The position numbers were made by a program, and so were the translations under genes. Positions 1 through 9,859 of a stretch of 64,000 nt of DNA are shown here, one piece after another (the stretch's first letter is position 1; the number at the start of each line of letters is the position of its first letter). This DNA is from Hyalella azteca. Taxonomy: Eukaryota; Arthropoda; Malacostraca; Amphipoda; Hyalellidae. The DNA lies in the NCBI RefSeq assembly GCF_000764305.2, contig NW_025946679.1, forward strand, positions 248,001 to 312,000, written 5' to 3'. The notes beneath the pieces are model-generated. The model was not told where the DNA came from. It ran no database searches and saw only the letters and a list, made by a program, of their open reading frames with translations.

Positions 1-519
1 ACGGAATTGCATATAAAAAATTAATTTCTATTAATATTTGTAAAGTATGGCCAAGTTTCATCAGCTTTATGAAGCCACACGTAAATATTGTTAAAGAAAT
101 TTCCAAGACAAATTTCGTAGCTTTTTACAACACTTCTCTTTAACTTCACTTCTTGTTTGTCTGTCTGCTACAAATCTTGTAATCGAAATTTAACACACTT
201 CTACTTATCCAATTGATCTGAAATTTTGCACACTTGCGTAAAGTTGGAGGCAATGCATGAATCAATTGACAGAATAAATAATTTTGAAAAAAATTTTATA
301 TATTAAAAAATTGAAAAATTAATTTTTGTAATATTCGATGATAAAATAAGAAATTCATTGTACATCTGTAACATTGGAAACACTGGATTCTTTAGAAGTG
401 TTGTCTTTAAAAAGTAATTTTTAAACGTATATTATTTAGCTCCGAGGCCTTTATGAATGATACGATCTGTATAGCAGAGGTCGTGTATAGTTCTTATTGC
501 GATGACAAGGAATGATTTA
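1..519. other. AT-rich non-coding DNA, nothing identified
   Basis: No open frame or element with boundaries is visible. Around 150-270 there is text typical of dispersed invertebrate repeats, with a CTGTCTG run followed by a stretch around GAAATTTTGCACACTT, but no ends could be placed. Confidence 0.4.
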
Positions 520-810
520 CTTGTATGCCTTCCTTAGTTTATTTTAGGTGAAATGCAATGAAATTGTAATGCACAACTTTATTTCATTCGGATGATTACC
601 ACATATAAATAAAGCAACATAAAGTTGTAGGCATATGAATGATATGATTTACATAAAGATTTAACTTTTTACTTGTTTATCTACCTTAGCTTATTTTAGG
701 TGAAATGCAATGAAATTGTAATGCACAACTTTATTTCATTCGGATGATTACCACATATAAATAAAGCAACATAAAGTTGTAGGCATATGATTTACATAAA
801 GACTTAACTT
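520..810. repeat. 152-bp direct duplication, two copies
   Basis: A block running from the ATTTTAGGTGAAATGCAATG segment to GTTGTAGGCATATGA appears at about 541-638 and again at about 693-790. The copies are nearly identical, 152 bp apart, and followed by similar TTTACATAAAGA tails. The high identity indicates a recent tandem duplication. No coding content is seen. Confidence 0.85.
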
Positions 811-979
811 TACATAAGATTTATTGATAAAGACGATACACAAAGCTCTAACACAAAACAAAAATGCCATAACTGTTGATAAACTTCGAAACTCTTTAAC
901 TTGCTACAAAATAAAGTAATGATTCGAAATAAAATTTGAGATGGGAATCAGTTTCAATTCTTTCAAGGTCAAGGCTTCT

Positions 980-1388
980 GAAATTGTCTAGGCCAATGCA
1001 CACGGCCTTATCTTAAATGATTTAAATCTCGGATAAAACTAAAAAAACAGCGTTGTAACACATCCATGCGACAACATTTCTTCTCGCTTCGAGTCACCGA
1101 CATGTGGAACAGCCTCCCTGATAGCATTGTTGACGCTCCGAGTATGAACGCCTTCAAGAACAGACTAGACGAAGCTATGCAGGAGCATATGTTCAGTCTT
1201 AAAATGCCTAGCAAATTACGGAGCATGCAATAAGTCCAGCAGCTATCTCAATCAATCGTCAGCTATGGAAAGATCGGGTTCCAAAGGCCGGATCCCTTGT
1301 GAATCAAGTCACGAAAAGTTCAAGAATCGGCAACAGGCCATGGGCCTATTTCTTCAACGCCGACACTTCTATTCTATTCTATTCTAAA
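980..1388 (+). mobile_element. 3' end of a non-LTR retrotransposon (LINE), 5'-truncated
   Basis: The frame 1021-1233 is open to a TAA and reads CNTSMRQHFFSLRVTDMWNS, then LPDSIVDAPSMNAFKNRLDE. This is the characteristic C-terminus of LINE polymerases of the CR1/Jockey/RTE kind, where a FFS-R-V-D-WN-LP..V..A.S...FK..LD pattern closes the protein. A short 3' UTR containing GGCCATGGGCCTATTTCTTC follows, and the element ends in ATTCT repeats at about 1367-1386, a common LINE 3' tail. Only the last 70 or so codons survive, so this is a dead 5'-truncated copy. The frame upstream of 1018 is closed. The family is known from memory of its pattern only; the exact clade is not determined. Confidence 0.75.
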
Positions 1389-3788
1389 TCTCTCGTGTGA
1401 TTATCTCAACAAATACAAAAAAAAAAGACCTAATAAGAACGCACTAAAAACACAGGCCCCAGACCAGCACAATTTTGTTTGTACAACAATCAGGAAAGCT
1501 TAAGAAGGAGCTTGTTGGGAATGCTCACGTAGGAAAGATACGTGGTTTAACTTAAGTTAAATTATATGAACAAATATTTAAATTATTTTCAATGGCGACT
1601 GAAGGGTTCATTAGTCGATTTTGGGAAAGATGATAGACTATAAATTCATGGAAAATTTACACCCAGAGAAATTAGTGAGAGTTTGTACTAACAGCAATGC
1701 AGCTTTTGCCCTTAAATGGTCATCCTGAGCCATTGCATCTCAGCAAAAGGGCCTCTATCAGGGGTTGCCTGCCGAAGACCACCACTGCCCTGGATGTAAT
1801 GGACCATCATGATTCCTGCCTTCCGGAACGTAGCCTTCAACACTTCAAGCCGTCCGTATCTAGGCCGTGGGTCGAACCAGCCCTCGGTCGAACGGCCACT
1901 TGTCGAAGGACGATAAATTTTGGAACAGAACTATGCTATCTGAAACCTAACCTCAGATGCGGTGAACGTAAAATTACGTAATTTAACGATGCCCGGAAGT
2001 CATATTCGATCCGCGGCCTGGTGGTGCACGGCAGGTGGTGGTCAAGGCCGGTGGAGGACAAAGCCGAGTGGTGCACGGCTGATTGGTGGATGTCTGAGAG
2101 ATCCAAGGCGTTGGATTCAAGGCTTATTGGTGCACAAAATTGGTGGTACACGGCTGCGCTCCCCTCTATCAGTGCTACTTCCGCTAGCTGCTCGCGCTAG
2201 GGGTAAGAGAGTGTGTCACTATTTGAACAATATGTTCCAGTCATCTTTCTTAGTGCACGTAGCAGCAGACTACACCACTTCGTATTTATGATTCAAGGAA
2301 CGTAGATCTACTATAGCAACTAGCATTGAAAATAACCCTGACAACGCTATGATTACGGCTCTGCAAAACAGGATAATTTTACACATACTAAAGCAGCGCC
2401 CGGTGCGAGAATCATTCACTTTATTAACTTACGTGACAAGAGATACGCAATATTACGCTCTTAAAATTGTCGTAACATAGATTGCAAAATTCCGTTATAC
2501 ATCACACGTGCTGATGACGAACTAATGTAGTAATATATAGGCTAGAGCAGCACAGTCATATCCCTTTCATTGTTTATCTTGCCCTGAAGGATTCAACGAT
2601 GATGGTTTTCTTTATTGCTGATCTTGAATTTATGGATTCAACGATGGATTCAATATATGTTGGATTCAATATGGATTCAATATATAATCAGTCATATTGC
2701 TGTTGCAGTCATAACAATGCATAACATATTGCATAAGTTGATAACAATGCACAACGAATCTAAATTATATTATGCAATTTAACACCATCCAAACAATAAC
2801 CGTAGCAATACATGATACCAACATCACGTTATCTATCTAAATTAAAATACAACCAAAAATTGGACACAATAAAATAATTATTTGTCATTTAAAAATAAAA
2901 AAACTGCATAGTACAGCAGTTGCAATCGCGCTTTGTGGCGACAGAATCGCGGAACTACAGTGTCATTGAAAAACACTGATCAAATTCAGTGTTTTTCAAA
3001 AATACATTGAAAATAGGCCATAAAATTTTACTTATTCACTACTAATAATTTATAACTGAGACGAATTTCATCAAAGACCTACAAAAAAGTTTGAATCTAA
3101 TATAAAAAATTAACAATTGTCGTGACAGTATACAAAACGTGCAACTATATTTGTGCAACGGATAGAATATTTCTGCATGGATGGAACAAATACCCATAGG
3201 CTTACGCCAGATGCTCCTTTTCCTCTTTTTCTTTGTCAAAGAAAAATAATCGCGCTAAAACTTAAGTTTTAACGCGCATAATCTGCTAAATGAGGACCAG
3301 TAATACGGAATGACGTCTCAATTTCGTAACAACAAAAATATAAAAATATTACACGATATAATCTAATCACTAATTCACTAATTATAGCTGCGCTATAATT
3401 AGTTCACATGTATAATGTGAACTCACTTGATCTAAATTATTACGAATTTAATGCTTTGCTTAAGGGAGAAAATAAGAAAATAAAAAGAAATTCCAATGAT
3501 TCTGCTGCGTTCATCAATAATTCTGGTATCAATGTTGAAAATTCGTTGGCATGGACTTATATTTAAATTTATGACCCATATTACCAACAAAGGTGAAGTA
3601 AATCCTGAAATAGAGAATATCTTGGCCATTTAAATATGTAAAAATATCATAAATATCATAATATGGCCATATTTTAGCCTGAAAGGAAGTTTTTTTTCTG
3701 TGAATTTCAGAAAAATAAAGCTGTATTTCTGAGTACAACTTGGCGATTAGTTATTTCAATTAATTTATTGACCTTCAAGGAAGTAAAG
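1389..3788. other. No gene seen; GC-richer patch and a MITE end inside
   Basis: The patch 1690-2290 is GC-richer than its surroundings, with GGTGGTGCACGGC-type near-repeats at 2015-2160. Open frames there of up to about 109 codons have no recognisable protein pattern. Positions 2590-2690 hold a few imperfect copies of GGATTCAAT. The rest is AT-rich and featureless. Confidence 0.4.
2206..2255 (-). mobile_element. Single end of the 157-bp MITE family
   Basis: Read on the minus strand from 2255, this segment starts CACTAAGAAAGATGACTG and continues ATATTGTTCAAATAGTGACA. It matches the terminal sequence of the two full copies at 13675-13831 and 31032-31188. The opposite end is not found at the expected distance, so this is a truncated copy. 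Confidence 0.5.
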
Positions 3789-4042
3789 GGTCTGAGATAT
3801 GCAGTCAGACCCCGAGGTCTTAAGCTCACTCGCTTATGATTTACAGACCCTTGTTGAAGTAGAAGGTCTGAGATAGGCAGTCAGACCCCGAGGTCTTAAG
3901 CTCACTCGCTTATGATTTACAGACCCTTGTTGAAGTAGAGGGTCTGAGGTAGGCGTTCAGACCCCGAGGTCTTAAGCTCACTGGCTTATGATTTACAGAC
4001 CCTTGTTGAAGTAGAGGGTCTGAGGAAGACGTTCAGACCCAA
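3789..4042. repeat. 76-bp minisatellite, about 3.3 copies
   Basis: Copies start at 3789, 3865, 3941 and 4017 with an exact 76-bp period and few mismatches. Each unit contains GGTCTGA followed within about 10 bp by TCAGACC, so each unit can fold into a hairpin. It also carries a small palindromic GAGGTCTTAAGCTC segment. Nothing suggests coding. Confidence 0.95.
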
Positions 4043-4666
4043 GGTAGTCCCTCAATACCTTAAACGCGCCAGGCTCAAGCTTCTCGAGGCTCGTAACTTC
4101 AATGGAACTGTCGAGGAAATGCAATAATTATAATGAATTATAATTACATATTATTAATTATAAGTAAGAAGTGCATCATCAATTTTATTAATCTTGCACA
4201 TAGGAGCAAAATTATTCTTAAAAATTTTCAATCATTAAGAATTATTGTAATGAGTGAACAGATTTGAATCAAGACAATGAATATTGTTCACATGAGAACG
4301 ATTTATCTTATTGAAGAACCGATGCAAAAAAATTATAAGAATAACACAACGAGCATTTTTAAACGTGACATCGTTTTAGCGTTGAAAAAAACGTTGATTA
4401 AACATTATTTCAACGTCATTTGCCTTAAGCAACAAGTTGAAGACCATAGTGGCAGAGCAGAGAGTTTTTGAGACTCTACCTCAAGTTCATTTTTGAGTCC
4501 TATAAGTAGACCAGTAAAATATCATGGATACCAGCATTATCATACTTAAGAAATTGGTTTAAATCTTAAGAAAATTAGGAAATTAAAAATTAACTGGTTC
4601 TAAAAAATTTCTGGTTTATCACTATAGGCGTCACACAGCAGCGTCTGAAGGGGCTGGTTTACCTGT
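4043..4666. other. AT-rich spacer, nothing identified
   Basis: The only open frame of note (4277-4471) is 64 codons, AT-driven and without a recognisable pattern. It also contains no splice-site context that would make it an obvious exon. Confidence 0.4.
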
Positions 4667-4756
4667 TATCTTAGTACCTGTTTGGGACGTAGCAGTCCCA
4701 GGCCACGATGGTATCTTGGTACTTGTTTGGGACGTAGCAGTCCCAGGCCACGATGG
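4667..4756. repeat. 45-bp direct duplication, two copies
   Basis: The unit beginning TATCTTRGTAC and ending GTCCCAGGCCACGATGG occurs at 4667 and 4712. The 14-mer AGTCCCAGGCCACG recurs at about 25810, so the unit may derive from a dispersed repeat. Confidence 0.9.
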
Positions 4757-4888
4757 ATCGCCGCCTCTGATTATCGTTCATCCGCCCTCATTTGGGCCAC
4801 CTGATGCACGATGCTGTTGCTTGCTTCTCGCCGCTGGTAGTGTTGCAGGGGAGGTCGAACTGGGATTGTGCCCAGGAACACCGTAACT

Positions 4889-4998
4889 GTACCACCGCAG
4901 CGTCTCCACACGTTGCATTAACAGCGGTAGCAACAGCATCCCTGGCGCGGCCATCACGATACGCGACACCATCACCTCACTGGTGCCCTTAGCAGCAC
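4889..4998 (-). pseudogene. SFXN2-like: Sideroflexin exon 5, frame-shifted at its start
   Basis: The conserved reading gives AAKGTSEV, then VMVSRIVMAAPGMLLLPLLM, then QRVETLRWY, the sideroflexin block around the fifth membrane region. Compared with its upstream duplicate, four bases are missing just after the acceptor (GTGCTGCT versus GTGGGCGCTGCT). The frame entering from exon 4 is therefore wrong. Similarity ends after RWY. The open frame runs on to 4778 with a low-complexity Ser/Pro/Ala tail unlike the family, and no exon for the usual HAPLQV...NKGL end was found down to position 1. Confidence 0.8.
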
Positions 4999-5037
4999 CT
5001 GGGCACGGTAATGCGTGTAAACTTTACGTTAAGGACC

Positions 5038-5094
5038 TCATGCCATCACCACACGCAACACCATCACCTCACTAATGCCCTTAGCAGCGCCCAC
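5038..5094 (-). pseudogene. Duplicated start of sideroflexin exon 5
   Basis: After a GCCCAG acceptor this reads VGAAKGISEVMVLRVVMA and then TGA. It is a diverged copy of the start of exon 5 (4998 downwards), part of a roughly 68-bp tandem duplication (4951-5018 and 5042-5110). This copy is in phase 0 with exon 4, whereas the downstream copy is not. It lacks the rest of the exon. Confidence 0.75.
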
Positions 5095-5206
5095 CTGGGC
5101 ACGAGGCATGGTAGGACGACGTAACTCACGAGAAAGCGGTGTTATTTACACGCGTCAGAGCAGGATAAGCTGGTCACGTGAAAATAACAATCAATTAGCT
5201 AGTGCC

Positions 5207-5407
5207 TGAAATAAGAGGACGATGGCGTGCGATAAGAGGACAGTGGCATGCGATATGAGGTTGAAGGCGTGCTTTAAGAGGTCAATGGTGCGCGATAAGA
5301 GGTCGATGAAGCGCGATAAGAGCGATAAGAGGTTGAAGGCGTGCGATAAGAGGTCGATGGCGTGCGATAAGAAGTCGAATGGCATGCGATAAGAGGTCGC
5401 TGGCATA
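5207..5407. repeat. 21-bp minisatellite inside sideroflexin intron 4
   Basis: About nine imperfect copies of GCGATAAGAGGTCGATGGCGT lie between exon 4 and the exon 5 duplicate. Several units differ by one or two bases or are shortened (for example at about 5310-5330), so the array is not freshly amplified. Confidence 0.92.
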
Positions 5408-5509
5408 ATAAGTATCAGCAATCCCATTTAATTAAGTTTAAATACATGCAAATGGATAAAAATATAAATAATGAGTAGAAATATAACTGAAATTTTAGTA
5501 AATATTCAC

Positions 5510-5635
5510 CTTGGAGTATCCAACGTGGTTGCCATTTTCATCCACCAAGGCAACACCAGAAATGAGTTCATTCTGTCGCATCAACGGTATGTTGACCATG
5601 TTGGCTGCCGCCATTGCTATGAACGGCACAAATCG
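5510..5635 (-). pseudogene. SFXN2-like: Sideroflexin exon 4, intact
   Basis: This 126-bp, phase-0 exon lies between TTTCAG and an AAG|GTGAAT donor. It reads [20 protein letters not shown], then [20 protein letters not shown] and SK. This is the highly conserved sideroflexin block around the fourth membrane segment, including the NIPLMRQ motif. No lesion is visible. Confidence 0.9.
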
Positions 5636-6241
5636 CTGAAATTAATGAGACCTGTTAATATTACAGAACTTTTTGCATCATAGAAATTATATGAATACCA
5701 TGCAGGCAACTGTGTATCTGATGACTCAAATTAACAATAAATCTATACAACTTTATGATAATTTGATTGTTTTAATTTTCAATTACCTTGGAATAAAATA
5801 GCCCCATCTGTATTTTGAAAAGCCTAAAATACAAGACAAATCAACCAAATGACTACTTCTCCAACTGTCTTTCATTTCGTTATTACGGTATAGGTTTTAA
5901 TATCTGCTATACATGAATTCTATTCATACTTGTTGATTGTACTTGCATGCTAGGGGTTTTGAAGTGACATGGTAATGCAGCAAAACTACAAATGTTTTTT
6001 TTTAGAAATATAGTGTATTTTGTGACATGTCTTAGTGAGAGTATTTCATTAATACATAAAAAATCTAGCAACTGCAGTCTCATGTCTAATTGATAATATT
6101 TAGGAGAAGACTCCTAAGTGATTTGAAGGCAAGCAAATTTTGAAAAAAAATCCCTAAAAAACTGATGAAAACTTCCCCCTAAAAGGTAACATAATGTTCT
6201 AAGCAAATGATCTTTGTTAAAATTGAAGACCTATGTCCTAC

Positions 6242-6562
6242 CTGAAGTAAAAAAATTTTTTTGAATGAACCAAAAAATTTTTTCAAGCCAAGTGCTGTTG
6301 TTAGTGCTGCAGTTGTTGCACTAGTGTAGGCAAGACCAAGCTGAGTGGTACTGATGTCTGAGGCAGCATTGCGGTTTGTATAATTCACAAGCGCATTGAA
6401 ATAAATAATTAATAATTCTAAAATAATATAATGAATAATTAATATATATTAATAATTAATATAATTAATATATTTAATAATAATATAATTAAATAATATA
6501 ATGAATAAATAATGAAATAATTCTGGTTTACCCACTGCCAGAATACTACTGCTGGTGTTGAC
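6242..6562 (-). pseudogene. SFXN2-like: Sideroflexin exon 3, with AT-rich insertion
   Basis: The exon follows a TTCCAG acceptor. Its first base completes the Arg codon begun in exon 2 and is followed by STPAVVFWQWVNQ. Then 122 bp of AT-only-like sequence (6401-6522) intervene, and coding resumes as [20 protein letters not shown] and on to a CAG|GTAGGA donor at 6241. The Ser normally between NQ and FNA is missing. Without the insert, the exon is 199 bp and the exit phase (0) matches exon 4. Confidence 0.85.
6401..6522. repeat. AT-rich simple-sequence insertion in sideroflexin exon 3
   Basis: The segment consists almost only of TAAT/ATTA/AATATA text and carries stops in all frames. Protein landmarks resume exactly on each side, so it is an insertion or expansion rather than native exon sequence. 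It has no obvious terminal inverted repeats. Reading it as an intron (GTAAAC at 6531-6526 to TTTTAG) fails, because the donor would remove the conserved VNQ codons and the joined frame meets TAA. Confidence 0.7.
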
Positions 6563-6884
6563 CTGGAATTAAAATGTAAGTTATCCTGTGTTTTTTATGA
6601 CCTTTGATAGAGAAAGTGACAATAAAATTTTCTATCAGAGCTTCTCCTTTTCCTCCAAGTATGAAGACATTTTCAATTTCAATTTTATAGGCATCTTCCA
6701 TGTTCTAAGTTTGTCATTGCCCACAAGAGCATTATTATCAGATCCTGATGAAAAAATCATACATATTCATATTAAAATTAATGCGAGCTTTTAGAAGCTT
6801 TCTGCATCATCATACAAGAAAAGTGGTTTAACAAGAAAAGCAAGTTTAAAACATGTACTTGGAACAGGTTAGATTGTTAGTCAC

Positions 6885-7260
6885 CTGTAGAAGGCAAGCA
6901 TTGCCCCAGTAAGCAGCATACACTGTTAGAAAAAACGGTGAAAAAACGGTCCCACTGGCGTTCTAGTGGCCGGTCGCCCCGTGAAAATAAACTGTTTCAC
7001 CGTTTTATCAGATGTTTTACGGATTTCTAGTGTTAAATTAGAGTAAAAACGGCAAAACGGTCTTTTTTTCACGTGCCGACCGGCCACTGAAATGCCGGTA
7101 TAATACCGTTAACGGTAATTTTTCTAACAGTGTACCTTCAGGTACCTAGAAGCTCATGCGCCCAACCAGATACTGAAGTTCGCCTGAGTCAGGGTGAAAT
7201 GACGATTTGTATAGCTTGCTGGCATAGCGAAGTTTAGCAGACTCAATGTTTTTGGAAGGA
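6885..7260 (-). pseudogene. SFXN2-like: Sideroflexin exon 2, with TAG codon and MITE inside
   Basis: After a TTTCAG acceptor the exon reads on to KLYKSSFHPDSGELQYLVGR, then MSF. At 7148-7146 there is a TAG where the family has Gln (usually CAG), then VPEG. The coding sequence is then interrupted by 212 bp (6921-7132) flanked by TA on both sides, and resumes as MLLTGAMLAFY before the GTGACT donor at 6884. Taking out the insert plus one TA leaves exactly 162 bp, in phase with both neighbouring exons. This shows the insert landed in a pre-existing coding exon. Confidence 0.88.
6921..7132. mobile_element. 212-bp MITE with TA target duplication (Tc1/mariner-type ends)
   Basis: The element starts CACTGTTAGAAAAA and ends TTTTTCTAACAGTG, with TA immediately outside both ends (6919-6920, 7133-7134). 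The two halves are near mirror images. GTGGCCGGTCG..CGTGAAAA on the left pairs with TTTCACGTGCCGACCGGCCAC on the right, giving inverted repeats of roughly 90 bp. There is no coding capacity. The TA duplication and short non-coding foldback fit a Tc1/mariner-mobilised MITE. It sits within sideroflexin exon 2. Confidence 0.88.
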
Positions 7261-8205
7261 CTGAAACAGATGAGAAATATTTCATGATTAATTAGCACTT
7301 GAATGTAGTAAGTTCATCAGAATTTAGCAATTGGAAATGAAAACAATGATATAACCATTATCAATTGCTGAGAGTGAAGTAATATACCCAGAATGAATCA
7401 ATTAAAATAGAATATTTTTACTACAATTATTTGAAGAGTAACTCTCAAAAACAATTTTTCACCTCTAGGCTTTGCAATATCTCACCATAAATTACACGAA
7501 AGTTGCCATTTAGCAAATACTGTTCTTGCCAATGTAAACTATTTATTAGTGGGAATAACAATTATTTCAGTATTATAGTATAGTTCAGTCACCATATGAT
7601 AACTATGAAGTATTACTGATCTTGCTGGAGAAATGTGCATAATTTTTTATAAAATAAAATATATTGTTTTTGGTGCAGGCTTGTTTTGGAAAATCAGGCA
7701 GAAGCAACCACCAGAAAGAGGCACAAAAAAAATCTTTGCTTATGGTCAACTTTACCCATTTTAAATGGCCTGTGCACAATTTATTTCATAAAAAAATGAG
7801 AGAAAAAATCAGCTCATTTTTGCTTCAGCTTTCTGAACATCACCCATAAAACAATAGATTTTAACTGTGATTTCCAAAAATTCTGTCCAAAAAGTTAGCA
7901 TTAGTATGGCATGCTGGCAGTTACTAGATAAAATTACTGACCACACAACTCAGTAATAGTAAGTAGGTTCTTTATTGGCAAACTGAAGAGTAATCAGTCA
8001 TTATATGTTTTTCAGTCATTTTTTATTTTTTTAAATCAATGCAATATTATCAAATTGGAAAATAGGATCTTACTATTTGGATCTTGCAGTTACAAAGTCA
8101 GATAGAGGAAAAAATTGTCATTTCATAGATAAATCAGTTTATTTCATCAAGTTTTCAATATAATCTTAACCATAAAAGTTTTAATTTTCCTATAAAAATA
8201 TGCAT

Positions 8206-8670
8206 ACTTACAAGCTATATAATTTTCAGTCATACAAATTATATGACTTTGGAGTTTTGAAATTTTAAATTTGCCAAAATTATATGATTTTGAAGCATCA
8301 TGATTCAAGTCAAAAGTATTAGTTTTCCTATTATGCAATTTTGCAAATAGCCAAATTCTAAAAAAATTATTTTCATCTAATTAGAAATTTGTCAGCAAAA
8401 GGTTTTGGTAATTTTAATCTAACTGTAAAATAATTACATAATGCCTATTATTATGGAAAGGTATAATGAATAAGGCATGACCATGACAATAATATAATGG
8501 TGTAGGTATTATTTTTATTTTAATATCAGCAGCAAAATTAATAAAACTAATATATAATATTGATTGGCTGCTTAAAACATTCTGTTAGTGTGTCACACTC
8601 ACAGTGTCACTAATACCAGAATAAAAAAACTAGATTATAGATAAATAAATACTTTTTTAGATCTTTTTAG
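8206..8670. repeat. Diverged direct repeat, copy 1
   Basis: Alignable over its whole length with 9277-9768, about 1,071 bp away. Shared blocks include ATTATATGATTTTG, TATGGAAAGGTATAATGAAT, AAGGCAYGRCCATGACAATA and the run to CAGAATAAAAAACT. Many substitutions and small indels indicate an old duplication. No protein pattern is seen. Confidence 0.85.
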
Positions 8671-8735
8671 CGCATTTTCTCATTTATGGAAATAAAGGCG
8701 CTATTGTGCTAGTCATGTCCGTCCATCAGGATGGA
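8660..8735. repeat. Dispersed repeat copy (GCGCATTTTCTCAT family)
   Basis: TTTTTAGCGCATTTTCTCAT, an ATGGAAA segment, and GCGCTATTGTGC then GTCATGTCCGTCC recur at about 42988-43060. The two are clearly homologous, so this is an unidentified dispersed repeat. Confidence 0.7.
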
Positions 8736-9276
8736 ATTCTAATATTGACTGTTCATATATTATTCCCGATACACCTACACCAGTTTTTCGATACAACATT
8801 ATTCAGGCAAAAAAATGAACTTCTTATAGGCTTAAAACACGTATGGGTATGCTAAGTTTCTATAAGGTAGGCTAACTCACTTGGAAATGTTGCGTGCCAG
8901 CAAGGCTGCAGGCGCAGCTTTCACTCAACAATTAAAATTATACAAAGTATTAGTTTGTTAAAGATTTGTCTCTTAATATGACTGCAAAGAAGTAAACTAA
9001 TCAGTTAAATTTGAAGCGCTGACGCAATACGACTCACCACGTGTCGGATGTTGCCACACAAAATGATGGAATATAGGGATTTGGTAGGTTTCCATTCTAA
9101 AGGCTTTTTAATAAATATGGCAACATTTTGTGACGTTTCATCGTTGCTGACGCGTAGTGAAGTGTTTTGAGAGTCATGTGAAGGCAACAGAACTTACGTA
9201 ACGCATACGGTTTTTTTTTATAGTTTTTCATTTTTCGATGCGTCCTTAAAGTGTCGGAATATACCGCGTTTACCCT

Positions 9277-9768
9277 ACTTACAAGCAAGATAACTTTTAG
9301 TCAAGCAAATTATATGATTTTGCAGCTTTGAAATTATAAATTGACAAAAATTCTATACTTTTGAAGTTGAAGCCTCATGATTCAAGTAAAAAGTATTAGT
9401 TTTCATATCTTGCACACATAGCCAAGATCTGGAAAAAATTATTTTCATCCAATTTTTCTTTTACAAATTTGTCAGGAAAAAGTTTTGGGAATTTTAATCT
9501 AATTATATAATAATTGCATAATGCATATTTTTATGGAAAGGTATAATGAATAAGGCACGGCCATGACAATAATATAACAATGTATTTTTTTTTAATAACA
9601 TAAGAAAATTATTAAAACTAATATATTAGGTATATTGATTGATAGCTTAAAACATACTGATAGTGATAGTCTGTCTCAGTCATGGTGTCAGTAATCACTA
9701 AGTATGTCACCAATAGTGGAATAAAAAACTGGATGAATAAATGCTTTTTCAGATATTTTTAAAATACT
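9277..9768. repeat. Diverged direct repeat, copy 2
   Basis: Partner of 8206-8670. It starts at ACTTACAAGC and runs to the AAATGCTTTTTCAGATATTTT block. Both copies lie in sideroflexin intron 1. Confidence 0.85.
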
Positions 9769-9859
9769 CTTGTATTTAGAAGATAAAAAGTAGCACAATA
9801 ACATAATTATCATATATATATATATGGCATATTTAATAAGGAAAAAAATTATTACTTAC

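Larger units (their letters stand above)
7264..9853. other. Sideroflexin intron 1
   Basis: AT-rich, about 2.6 kb. It contains a diverged pair of roughly 480-bp direct repeats and one copy of a dispersed GCGCATTTTCTCAT repeat. No open frame here looks coding. Confidence 0.7.

Noticed and set aside
1008..1226. Minus-strand open frame of 72 codons
   Set aside because: It is the antisense shadow of the LINE C-terminus on the plus strand.
1962..2291. 109-codon plus-strand frame in a GC-richer patch
   Set aside because: Gly/Arg/Trp-rich text derives from GGTGGTGCACGGC near-repeats and a MITE end, and no protein pattern is present.
6412..6531. Reading the AT-rich segment in sideroflexin exon 3 as a GTAAAC..TTTTAG intron
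   Set aside because: It would delete the conserved VNQ codons, and the joined frame meets a stop immediately.
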